Assembly (NCBI GenBank): GCA_036346395.1
Contig: CM070601.1
Coordinates: 5,587,383-5,651,382, forward strand
Reading direction: 5' to 3'
Origin: Hsuehochloa calcarea
Taxonomy: Eukaryota > Streptophyta > Magnoliopsida > Poales > Poaceae
DNA: 64,000 bases
The notes under the pieces are model-generated. The model saw only the letters and a list, made by a program, of their open reading frames with translations, searched no databases and was not told the DNA's origin. Positions 24,345 through 35,600 of the stretch are shown piece after piece (positions within the stretch are counted from its first letter, which is position 1; each line of letters opens with the position of its first letter). Both the position numbers and the translations under genes were made by a program.

Positions 24345-24520
24345 TCATTTTGTTTTATTATAAATAGGACCCTATACTTTTGTCAACTCCTTTTTATCTT
24401 ACAAGTTACAACGATGACCTAACAGAGCTTATACATTTTCGGTTTGCACCCCCTGAATTATTCAATTTCGTGTCCACTTGCAGTTTGGTCGTTTGAACTT
24501 TTTTTTTCCTCGGGTACAAA
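24345..24520 (+). repeat. Direct repeat, copy 2, left part
   Basis: It matches the first half of 22797-23122 up to the poly-T and CGGGTACAAA. The CACTA element begins immediately after, at 24521. Confidence 0.75.
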
Positions 24521-25090
24521 CACTACTACAAAATAGGCTGTGATAAAATTATCACAGACGGTTTTCGTTAACCGTCTGTGATATGGATATATCACAGACG
24601 ATTCTTTATACGAACCGTCTGTGGAGTATCACAGACGGTTCTTGTAAAGAATTGTCTGTGATATACAAGCACTATAAATAGATGCTCCCGACAGGCCCCC
24701 CTGCCCATTCCATTTGAGGCGCCGCCACCCGCCGTTGTCGCGCCTCCTCCCCATTGGCCACCCCTCGCCGCCGCTTCCTCCCGCTGCGCCACCTCGCCAT
24801 CGCTGCCTCCTTCCATGCACATTGTTGTCCATTCCATTTTGAGTCACACCCCGCCGCTCCTCCCCATTGCGGTACCTCACGCCTCCTCCCACATTGCGCC
24901 ACCTTGGAGAGAAGGGTAACGATCTGTTACCCTTTATTTTTGCTCTAGACTAATCACTAATGTGTAACGATCAGTAACCCTTTGTATTTGCTCTAGACTA
25001 ATCACTAATGTGTTTGGTCATTATGAAGGGTACTTGCGGTTTATTAATATAATTTAACACTAATTAATTTGTTACGTGCGATACGTGTAG

Positions 25091-26925
25091 ATGGACCAAA
25101 ACTGGATGTACATTGAGAACCGTGTGAGTGAAGAGTGCATTAATGGCGTTGCTTTTAGAAGAGCCGCCGAAAGGTGATATGTTGAAGAAGGGATAAAATT
25201 TATGTACCGTCCATGCATTGATTGTGGTAATATGAAAATGTTTAACAACCCAATAGCAGATCAAGCTCACTTAATATGAAGAGGTTTCAAAAAGGATATA
25301 CATGTTGGAGCAATACGGTGAAGAGCAGATTATACCGAAGTCAAGAATGACGATATCGCCGAGGAAGTCAACGATATGCGTGGTATGGAATGTGCTTTAA
25401 TGAGGATAGATCGCATGATGACAACTGGATCGATGCTACGCGATGCGTAATGGAACTACGTGAGAGATAGTTTTGTAAATTCAAGGGCTTAATGGAGGAC
25501 TCGGGAAACCTTTGTTCCTCGGCCGCAAGTCGGAATACACAAGGTTATCAATCGTGCTTGAACCATCTGAAATTGAAGGTAAGCAATAGTTGGTCCGACA
25601 AGAGTTTTACTAGCGTTGTTAGGTCTCTTAATCGACATCCTTCCGGAGGGAAACGTGTTGCCCAACACGACCGCCAAGCTAAGAAGGTTATTTGTCCATT
25701 GGGAATGGAAGTAGAAAAAATACATGCATGTCCGAACGATTGTATCCTCTACCGTAAAGAGTATGCAGACATGCATGTATGTCCCGTGTGCAAAGCATCC
25801 CGATACAAACGTAAGAATACTGCTAAGGCGAAGCAAGGACCTCCTACTAAGATGTTGTGGTATCCGCTCGTGATCCCACGCTTGAAGCGCTTATTTGCGA
25901 ACCAAAGGAGGCAAGATTGATGCGTTGGCACTCGGAGGAGCATAAGAAAGATGGGAAGCTCGGACACCTCGCCGATTCTACCCAAGTGGAGAAACTTCGA
26001 TCGAGCTTTGAAGAGTTCGTGTGGAACCGAGGAACATAAGGTTAGGGTTGAGTACGGATGGAATCAATCCTTTCAGTAACATAAGCAGCCGACATAGCAC
26101 CTAGCCCGTGAATCTATGTATGTACAATCTTCCTCCTTGGCTGTGTATGAAGCGAAAATAAATTTTGATATCACTACTTATCCAAGGGCCGAAGCAACCT
26201 GGGAACGATATTGATGTGTACCTAGCACCATTCTTTGGAAGATCTTGTGACACTTTGGAATGAAGGGTACAAGTATGAGATGCGCATAAACGAGAGAACT
26301 TCACTTTACGCGCCATGTTATTCTCGCACCATCAATGATTTTTCCGCCTTGGTAACTCGTCGGGTTCAAGATAAAAGGAGCCAAAGCTCGTCTCGACCGC
26401 TTAGATGGTACCGAGAGTGTATAGCTGAACAACTCGCGCAAAACTGTGTATATGTGTCACCATAGGTTCCTTCCCAGGATTCACCCATACCGCAAGATGA
26501 AGAAACAATTCGACGGAAATAAGGAGGACGGTTCAGCTCCAATAGCTTTTAGAGGGGAAGAGGTCTATGATATGGTTAAGGATATCGATGTTGTGCTTGG
26601 AAAGAGACGTAAATTAAGGACCCTCGTAAAAACATCCGAAGAAGCGGTCAATTTTTGGGACTTGACTTATTGGGAGCACTTAGAAGTTCGCCACTGCATC
26701 GACGTCATGCACGTGGAGAAGAATGTATGTGATAACTTGATTGGTCTCTTACTGAACATTAGTGGTAAAACAAAAGATGGTGTTGACGCACGGCGTGACT
26801 TGGTTGATATGAACATAAGAACCGAGTTAGCACCGAAAGAGACCGATAAAGGACGAATGTACCTTCCCCCAGCTTGCTACACTTTGTCCAAGGCCGAGAG
26901 AAATGTCAAATCTTACATGGTGTGA
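25091..26925 (+). pseudogene. Decayed CACTA transposase (tnp2)
   Basis: It begins MDQNWMYIENRVSEECINGV, the transposase-associated domain found at the N-terminus of plant En/Spm transposases. Tnp2-like blocks follow in shifting frames: KIHACPNDCILYRKEY with CPVCKASRY (about 25716-25802), LMRWHSEEHKKDGKL (about 25917), FWDLTYWEHLEVRHCIDVMHVEKNV (about 26656-26730) and ELAPKETDKGRMYLPPACYTLSKAE (about 26824). After 26925 a stop is followed by a remnant (HGVKVPLKNP, NINKLVSI) that ends near 27012. At least four frame breaks separate the blocks. The catalytic core cannot be fully followed, and it cannot encode a working transposase. Confidence 0.85.
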
Positions 26926-27014
26926 AAGTCAAAGCTATTAATACATGGTGTGAAAGTTCCATTAAAGAACCCTATGACATTCGCCAATATTAATAAACTT
27001 GTTTCAATTATAGA

Positions 27015-27208
27015 ACCGTCTGTGATGTTAGTCTATATAAGTGGTCCGCTCGAATTGTTGTGCACTTGCCCTAGTTCTTCCCAGAATCACCGCCTCCCCC
27101 GATCCGGCGCCACCCAACGCCGCCTCCCCCATTCCGGCGCCACCCAACGCCACCTCCCTCGATCCGGCGCCACCCAACGCTGCCTACCCCGATCCGGCGC
27201 CACCCTAA
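27015..27208 (+). repeat. Internal CACTA 5'-end-like segment with ~30-bp minisatellite
   Basis: ACCGTCTGTGATG at about 27018, a TATATAAG box and a short leader resemble the start of a CACTA element again. Four to five tandem units of about 30 bp follow at 27085-27208, each with GATCCGGCGCCACCC or the variant CATTCCGGCGCCACC. It joins directly to the truncated tnp2 remnant, suggesting an internal deletion or the fusion of two elements. Confidence 0.6.
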
Positions 27209-27239
27209 GGTTCTTCTCTCCTTGCAATGTCAAGTATAT

Positions 27240-27707
27240 GTTTAGTATGATATCACTATCATAAATAGATGGGTATTTCACACAATTCGTGTCTTTTTGA
27301 CCCTGAGAATATACCCTGATGCTGACGGCTAAAACCTCAGTACCACTGTACATTTCAGCGTAATAGCTAACAATCTTGTATATCTCATTAAGTATGACTT
27401 CCTTTGGAATGAGGGTATTATCTTCAAACGTTAAATTTATTGCAATCGAAAGAGTTATCGTTGTCGTGTCCCCGTCTGTATTCATTTCGTAGATTAGCGT
27501 AAACTTTGCCCTACCTTGTATTTGTGGGTATACATAATGTATTAATAGATCCATAAAGGCCACACTAATAAGCTCAATGCTACCTACCATTGGGTATGGT
27601 TCCATGAACTTATGCACTGTTATAATGAGTCCCGGGTGTGGCTCTATGCATCTAGTTTGTATAACACACTTACGTAAATATTCAGTAATTAATATGTACC
27701 TCTTCAT
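27240..27707 (-). pseudogene. Captured ORF of uncertain origin inside the CACTA element
   Basis: A minus-strand frame starts at 27707 (MKRYILITEYLRKCVIQT) and gives about 155 residues of non-repetitive sequence before running into the minisatellite and ending at 27087. Composition is unlike the rest of the element: Ile/Tyr/Thr-rich with motifs such as FTLIYEMNTDGDTTTI and VSYYAEMYSGTEVLAVSIRV. The general style recalls N-terminal regions of plant mitochondrial linear-plasmid DNA polymerases, but I cannot confirm this by eye. Neighbouring non-coding sequence to about 28070 may belong to the same insert. It has no catalytic motif, so I name no function. It may be a chance frame. Confidence 0.4.
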
Positions 27708-28582
27708 TCAAGTGTTTTTTTATTCATGATAACTTTATCGGTGTTTGTATTTGCTTCCGTGTTAGATTGTCCCATCTGTCTGTGTAGTTTCAGAGTATTA
27801 TCTCTTTAAGCTATTAGACGGACGTGTCTTTACCTGGGTTTTACCCCCCTCGTAAAAAGGTATGCGAGTTTAGACACTGGCTGCTCTTATCATTTTATGT
27901 TGTGCACCTGCATCCGTCAGGAATTGAACCTACTGTCTGCTATAAGTTTAAGATGTACTTATGTGTGTTGTTACTTTTCGGGCTCGCCCTCCGGGGGGCG
28001 TGCCGTGCCGTTACATCCTTGTATGTGTGTTTGTTTGTTACTACCCAAGGCTGTAAGTGATAAGTAAGTTAATGCCGTCGCCTCCTGTGATGGTAATGAA
28101 TTTAGTAAGTAGTAAGCTGTAACAACATCCCATCAGTCTCAATCTATGATCCTCATCGTCTCCTTATCTTTAATAAGAGACTTTTCTTTTAATAAGATGC
28201 ATCTGTTTTACCTTTAAGGATGTATCTTTGTGCGGTGATACTTTTGTCCCTGCCAGTAGCCAGCAGTGCAAATCATATTATTGTTGCTTCATTATGCATG
28301 CAGTTAATTGCATTGCATCTTCAGACTGAGATCAAGGAAGTAATAATAAGAAAACATATACTAGCATTATGTGTACCTCTCTAGGCCAAAATCATTCATT
28401 GAATTTTTGTCTATATGTTAAAACTACACTGTTTGCAATATTTTCTTCTCCTTTACAGTTTTTTTTTGTACAATTTCATATATTTTATTTACTATGTATC
28501 ATATATTTAGGTTCAATGGGTAACTTCTATTTGATTATGTAATCATTGTGTACGTAACTTATATAGATAGCAAGTAAGTGAG

Positions 28583-31194
28583 ATGGCAGAGGCACCATCT
28601 TCGCCGCCGCCGACGTCGCTAAATGCGCCCGATCTCCGATCAAGGTGGTACGCAGCGAGATGGCGAGGAATATCCAAATTGCCTCTGACCGCATGACGAT
28701 CACGGAGGTCAATGACGCGGGATCCCACCGAGTCCCAAGAAAGTATGCAAGATTCCTGATCGTCGCAGGTACTTGCAAGGAACGGGTCCTCATCACCACC
28801 CCAACTCGGAAGTCTCGACGGATGTACAGAGAGACCGGCCAGGATCAACTTTTGCCTCGCTCACTTTCCCCAAGCGTACAGCACGCAGTGTGATGGCACG
28901 CCGCCGCGATGTGCCACGCGTGGAGGACCTTCAAGAGCTTGCTTGTCACGTAGTACATGAACACGGGTCGGACGCCCTTCACGACGTATCATTTATTGTC
29001 GCGGGATACATGGGACGCCTTCGTGAAGATGAAGACGACGGTCGAATTTCAGAAGCAAAGTGCGGCGCGCAGAGCTCTCCAGGCACAAAATACTCACCCC
29101 TACAGACTCGGCACCGCTGGGTACGCGGGTAAAGCCACGCAGTGGGCGGCGGAGGGCGAGACCGCTGCTCGACCATTTGTCGAGATCTCGACGAAGCGCC
29201 GAGTCCGTTAAGAGCGATGACATCACCACGCCTTCAGCAAAGATCTCTTTCACAAACCCGGCAGACGAGGCAGTGTCTCAACGCCTGGTAAATTTGTCGA
29301 ACCACTTAATTGTTAATAAGTCCATAACTTCATGGTGTCTACAATAACATGATGTTCTCTTGCAGGAAGCATTGACTTCCGCATCTTCCCAAGGTTTCTT
29401 CGAAGTAGACAGGGAGAAGGATGTACTATCTACGGCCCTGGGAAACAAGGAGCACCCGGGTCGCACGCGAGGCGTTGGGGTTTACGTACTTTGGAGGGAT
29501 GGATTCTCACACAACTCCGACACATATAGAAGTAGGAAGAGATCCAAGGACCATCACGACGCTCGGTTGGAACATATGATTATTGAAAAGTTTCAAGAAC
29601 AAATAACAAACTTGCAGAACCAAGTAAATCAACTCATGCAGGCGCAAGCCGCCCCTGTTAATTTGGGAGCAAGTCCTCCTCGACATCGGAGTAGCGTCGC
29701 GTTCACACATAATTCTGGACATGACGACGTGCAATTACCGATCGATGACATCGAGTTAATGTACATCTCTGGAATGCTCTAAAGATAGACCTATATGACG
29801 CCTTAGCTAATTGTGTACCGTTTTGTAGGAGTCGACGCCCTGCAAGCTCCAAGTGAGGATGTTTGGATCTATTCCTATTGAGGTCAAGGGTATGGTGTAT
29901 CCATACCAGAAGGGGCGGCAAAGACGGTGCCCACCGGTGCAGGTTACGCCAGGGTGCAGGTGGACATGGTACATGACAATTTCATCGCCATCCCGCTGGA
30001 GATTCCCCCGAACGAAGAAATCAGAACACTAGGGGATGTCACGCACACTTTTATCCAGTGGCCCAAGAAGGACATCGCACTAGACCCTTCAGTGACGCGA
30101 TATCGACAGGACCCAGCCTCTCCAATAGGACCATCGATGAGTCCGCCTCAACCAAAGCTTCAGAAGGCCGCCACATCGCTTCCGGTCGAGAAGACGGCGA
30201 AGGGACAAGAAAAGCGTGTCACCATATCGGTCTCTGAGGCGTCTCACAGGAAGACGTCCCTCAGCCGCCTCGTTAAGGAGAAATCAAAATCGAAGAACAT
30301 TAAGGCACCTTCCAAACCCGTGAAATACTCCCTCGAAAGTCTGTTGGTCTCTGACGTAGAAATAAAGAGCTCAGGAGTAGCTTGTCAAGCTTTGCATGAT
30401 TGGTACTTGCGCAAGACCCGAGAGAAGGGGCCATATCGAATCACCGCCGACACGGAGGGAGCATTTTCTCCACGAGTCTCGCCACTTCGTCGTGGGCTTC
30501 GAAGACTTATTTGACCTATACAACCTAATTGCCCTCGACACCTCACTTCTACGATGCTGGACACTGTAAGTGTGTATAATCAATTTATACACTCACGTGA
30601 TACCGATAAATATCATAACTCATTGCTTATGTACAGATACATTATGAAATGTGCCCGTCGAATCAAATAACCAATGGGTTTCCTCGACCCACACGTGGTC
30701 TCTGAGCAAACAATCAACCAAGACGATCCTACGCCAAGAATTACATAAAATGGGATCGACGACAAGGACTACATAATGGTGCCCTACAACCAGAAGTAAG
30801 TGCTTCAATATTTGCTATACAAATTCCATTTCAACATATGTTTATGACTATAGCGACATACATGAGTAGGTTCCACTGGATTCTTCTGATTCTTGTGCCA
30901 AAGAGGAACACGGTATTGTACCTTGATTCTCTACTCAACAAAAAGCACGACTTCACCCTTCTTAAAGGAATACTGATGATGTATGTTCGCTTCTCCGCAC
31001 ATAACTCTATTGTAGTCTTCCTTCGCTTGAAATGGACGAGGATAACTTTTTGAATCATGTAGGCGCTCATCGGCTATGTTGCCGAGGGAGGTTTATACAA
31101 GGAACGAGCGCCACACCGACTCACATAATGCGATTTCTAGTACGCACTACAACACAATAATCATATATCATACGTAATATGCCCCGAATCGACT

Positions 31195-31280
<86 letters not shown>

Positions 31281-31600
31281 CTATTTTTGCAGTGCCGCTA
31301 GCAAAAACGAGATCACATATGCGCATTCTACGTATGCCATCATATGCAGCTATTGATTGCTTCTAGGACGCACGATCCTCAGGTTTGTCAATCTCGTAAT
31401 AATTATTTCCTAATTATAAATTTAAATATATATGCTTACTACTTTACTCCTGCTAGCGACAGAGCTTGAACATAGAGTTAAATGCACTCGAGATGGACCA
31501 GGTCACGCACGTTCGAGGGGAGCTCTGCGGCTTCATCAAGGCAGACATAGTTAACACCACCGGAGAGTTTCACGCCGTCGACACCGATGAACCACCTTGA
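28583..31600 (+). pseudogene. Decayed second CACTA gene with Ulp1-like protease region
   Basis: A start near 28583 (MAEAPSSPPPTS) is followed by pieces typical of the second protein of rice CACTA elements. A Transposase_24-like block contains FVKMKTTVEFQKQS, HPYRLGTAGYAGKATQW (about 29008-29145) and VLSTALGNKEHPGRTRGVGV (about 29422-29480), with a coiled coil (EKFQEQITNLQNQVNQLMQ). Next comes GYARVQVDMVHDNF with LGDVTHTFIQWPKK (29940-30072). Then comes a C48/Ulp1-like protease remnant: VGFEDLFDLYNLIALDTSLL (about 30490), HWILLILVPKRNTVLYLDS (30868-30926, His and Asp positions) and ICAFYVCHHM (31316-31345, Cys position). The tail IKADIVNTTGEFH ends at 31600. Several introns and frame breaks lie between blocks. 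Confidence 0.75.
31197..31277. repeat. (CA)n(TA)n microsatellite
   Basis: About 30 bases of CA repeat pass into about 50 bases of TA repeat. It sits in the last third of the CACTA element and should be highly polymorphic. Confidence 0.95.
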
Positions 31601-32081
31601 AACAATTGATTCAATATTGTAATTCACTTTGACTGGTTGTAATTCAATTTGTAACTCTAGCGATAATACTTGAAACATTCTTTTGTAATTGATTTTGAGT
31701 TAAATGATCACTTTGAATTGTCAACAATTATCTGTGATATGTTTCTGCTTGTTAGTTTTCAGAGGGCATGGCTAGCAATTCCCGAGGCTAGCTATAAATA
31801 CGATAAAAATTAGTTAGGTCGAAAGACTTATCACAGACGATTTTTAACAAACACAGACGGTTCCAACCAAGAACCGTTTATCACAGACGGTTGTATTAAC
31901 AAACCGTCTGTGATACTACAGAATCACAGACGGCTCCAACCAATAACCGTCTTATCATAGACGGTTTTTCAACCATCTATGATAACCGCATGTTATCACA
32001 GACATAAAATTTCAGACGGTTCAAAAAACCGTCTGTAATGACTGTTACAAATCGTCTATGATGAGCTTTTATGTAGTAGTG

Positions 32082-32250
32082 AAACATGCAGAAAGCCCGG
32101 ATACGGGAGCCTTGTGCTTTCTCTTGCAGTTAAAGACTCTCGTATCCTTACATTCCAAAATATCTCCATTGAAGCACATAACATTGTGCATGAGATCAAT
32201 TTCTCTCCAAAATCATTCTTTGTTTTCCTTAAATAGTCGTATAACTGGAG
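32082..32250 (+). repeat. Direct repeat, copy 2, right part
   Basis: It continues copy 2 after the CACTA insertion, from AAACATGCAGAAAGCCC to AAATAGTCGTATAAC. It aligns with 22965-23118 of copy 1, so the CACTA element landed inside a pre-existing repeat. Confidence 0.75.
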
Positions 32251-32607
32251 CATAATAATAACATCACTCATCACTTCATGGCAGATAAGCTTCTGAGATA
32301 GATTCTCTTCTTTTTTTCCCCACTTTTTTATGAAAAAGAATGGGAGCTGTTATTTCATTGGACCGACCAGGAAGCATATACAACGCAAAACCGAAAAGCA
32401 ATCAGCACAACAAAAATAAATATATACATGTGCAATTCCTCAGCAAGAATGCATAACTTTATTAGTTATTAATGTACAAGAAACACATCTCGCATTTTTT
32501 AAAATGGATAGTGGGTATCTCAAATTTTCACCAGCATCCATCAAACAATGTTCTCTCATAGTACACACCAGTCAACTATGTGCATTAAGATGTTCCAGTC
32601 AAAATTA
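32251..32607. other. 3' flank of the DUF829 gene
   Basis: Likely 3' UTR and flank. No other feature is seen. Confidence 0.45.
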
Positions 32608-35600
32608 TTACAATCTTGAGCGTCGTATGCATTTTATTGGATTGAAAGTACCATGCCGACGAGTCATAGTATGTTTGTGAATGTGCCTCCCATTTACCGA
32701 CACAGAAGGCTTGAAGTCCCAGCCTTCCACGTTCTTCGGGACACATACATCATAAAGCATCTGCCCCAACACCCCATGGGGGTTCATGCTTTCCACGCTT
32801 GGCATGTTGAACAACTCAGGTTTTGGTTCTTCGTTGCTGCTTTCATGGTACTCCATGGAGCTCGGTAAGAAGAAACGATCTGTTGGGTCGGTTGGTACTC
32901 TTCTTAGCCCATCATTGGAGCTCGCAGCACTTTTATGGAGATTGTAGATCGACTGAGGCATGCCATTGGGCTCACTCGTGCCCACCTCGTAACCGTTGAG
33001 TTGTCTTCTGCTGATGTAAAGTGTTGAAGCCTTTATGAGTAGCTCAGCCACCGCAGCTCGGTATTCCTCAGGGTGATGCTTGTAATGGCCTGCATGAAAA
33101 GTGGTGAAGAGACAGTGATAAGCAGACAACGCGGTAAAGATAAAAGAGTGAGTCATCCGTGTAAAAAAGGCTTTGCATACACAACTTCTGAGCGGTGTAA
33201 GGAATCATGCCTTTGAGGTTTTGAAAAAAAGATGATCGATGGTGACAATAGTTGGTCATTAATAAATCCTTGCAATGAGGGAGGTAGTATTTCTATTATG
33301 CAAGTCATGGGTTGGTTCAATCAGTCTTTTTCTATGTGTTAAGTGTTCCATACGACATGCCAAGTTTATTTACCATTTAGTCCTACAGGAAAGATAAAAA
33401 AACGTATGAGTAGTAGTAGCATACCATATAAGTTCTTACTAAGAAATGGAAACCTAGCTCTTGTTAGTATGAGGTGCTTGCATTGCAACAGGCATAAAAT
33501 GAACTTTTTAGACGTTTACCTTGAGCCCAGTCCAAGCTCAGCTAAATTTGACTAACTCAAACCCAATGTAGACCCAACCCAACAAAAGTCAAAACCTAGC
33601 CCAACTCAAGAAATGTTCAGTGTAATTTGAATGGCCGGTCCAATGAGTATTTCTTTGTCAATCTGGTAGTTACAGTTTATTGATGTCCATGATGTGGCTC
33701 AGTGATTGATCTCGGTTTGCACTCAGCTTTATATAAGAGAAAAAGATTTCGAAAGAGGAAAATGAGCACCACACAATGGGAACAACAGGCAAAATGCATG
33801 ATTAAGGCTTCCCTATGACACTTAATTTAGATTAAGAACGACAGTACTGTTGTACTGTTAGTTATAGCACCATTACCAATTCCTGCCATTAGTACAAGAA
33901 CTGGGTCACCATTGCTTTGGAGAGAATTATAACTGGGAAGGGAGATCCCAGAATGACTTGGAATGTTCTACATGAACTTAGAATTGTATTTCCCTTCAAA
34001 CATCGTAGTAAGCAAATTTGCTCAGAAAGTTGCAGAAGAATTGAAAAATACCATAATAAACTGGATGATTTGGCTAGTTCTTGCCTGAGATCCTGTTGGT
34101 AGATTCTTTTGCCACTTTCAAGTATTACTAAACTTTCAAACGTTGGGCTATTACCACCAGTAAGTAACCTCGGACTACTATGTGGGTGGTATTAGGTAAA
34201 GAGTCCAATTTCAGTGTGCCCTCATTATGCATTCTCATAGATTTTTGTCAATACCTATTTTAACTAAAACAATTCGATATTTTTTGTCATTTGAGAGGAC
34301 CAAGCTAAGTACTGGATAGCAGGTTTAGTCTCCGCATTTCTCGCCTGCACATTGCCTGGAGGCATGTAGTGGTAAACAGGCAGTTGCTGGGGCAAAATGT
34401 TCAAAAAAGATAATTTTTCAAGGCCTTTACACATCCTAATTTAGAGCAATCCAATCCCTGATAGAAATTGCTGTTTGATACACACCATGGAATAAAGTAC
34501 ATACCTACATGAGGAGAACTGTGCCATTTAACTAGGTTAACATCACCACCCAGCTGCAGCAGACTTTGGGCAAAATTTTGAACAATTGTACAGGGAGCAA
34601 GTTCATCATCCTCTGAACAGAATATGAGTATTGGGCCAACATGCTGCACATATAATGGAATAATGTTACAGATATCCACGAATAAGTTCATCTGCAATCA
34701 GGTTATAAGTCATGGTGGTGAATAGAGTGGCATACCACTGATGAGTATAGTGTTTCCCAATATTCCTTACGCTGTGCTTCAAATTTGCCAATGAAAAGAG
34801 TGTCTAGACCCGAGGCAATGCCTTTAGTCATCCACGTTAAGACACGAGGAGGTTGAGACATCTTCAGGACACTTGGGTGAAGGAGAAAGCGTGTGCCTAA
34901 ATCACTAACAAAATCTACAGGACTTGAGTCGTACATTTGTCCGCACAGACAGTCTCGTACAAGTTGATACTCATCCTGTATGAAGAAGCAAATATATGAA
35001 ACTTTCTCCAATAATTGTCAAATTGTACCTAGAGAATTTTATTTTTCGTGTACATTGCTCTAGGAAAAATTGTTATGAGCAAAGGAGTATAGAGATGGAA
35101 AAGGTAGGAAAACCATACCAGACTTAGTTGACCTTCACATCTTCTCTCTAGCAGCTGTCATTGAACAAAGAAAACATTAACTTAGATTCTACACCAGGCC
35201 ACAATAGATAACCGCTTCAGCGAAAGGGCTATGGGGGGTTCCATTACCTGAAGAACCTTGTATGTGCAGCCTTTTGGCCCTCCCGAGAATGAGGCCAAGA
35301 CAACAGGTACTGGCCTAGCCTTCAGTTCCTGGATATCAAAGACGAATTCAGCAACGGGTGCGTGATGGCAACAAACAATGAGATGCACCAACACGGATAG
35401 TCCACACACACACACAAAAAAGAGTAATATAAGTTGAAAGTAGCGCAGTGATGTGCATAGCCTAACCATCAGATGTAGCACTGACCTTAACGAGCTCTGC
35501 AAGAACTCCATCGGCGAGCACAGCAGCCTTCTCAGGAAAAAACCTGCGCGAACAAGCGAATGAGATTGTTCAAGCGATTCAATCATATGAAGTAGACGGA

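Larger units (their letters stand above)
24521..32081 (+). mobile_element. CACTA (En/Spm) element, 7,561 bp, TSD AAA
   Basis: The left end reads CACTACTACAAAATAGG and the reversed right end reads CACTACTACATAAAAGCTC. Both are followed inward by many copies of TCACAGACGGTT in both orientations, the usual CACTA subterminal repeats. AAA at 24518-24520 and at 32082-32084 is the 3-bp target duplication. Inside are a decayed tnp2 transposase (25091-26925), a second internal 5'-end-like segment at about 27015, a minisatellite, a foreign ORF (27240-27707, minus) and a decayed second gene with a Ulp1-like protease (28583-31600). Stops and frame changes in both genes make it non-autonomous. Confidence 0.93.

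Noticed and set aside
22797..24520. Firm LTR retrotransposon call for the direct-repeat pair
   Set aside because: No TG...CA ends, PBS, polypurine tract or target duplication could be fixed, so it is listed only as a direct repeat.
27900..27980. tRNA T-arm-like motif GGTTCAATTCC (minus strand)
   Set aside because: No matching acceptor 5' strand, D-arm or anticodon arm was found within tRNA length.
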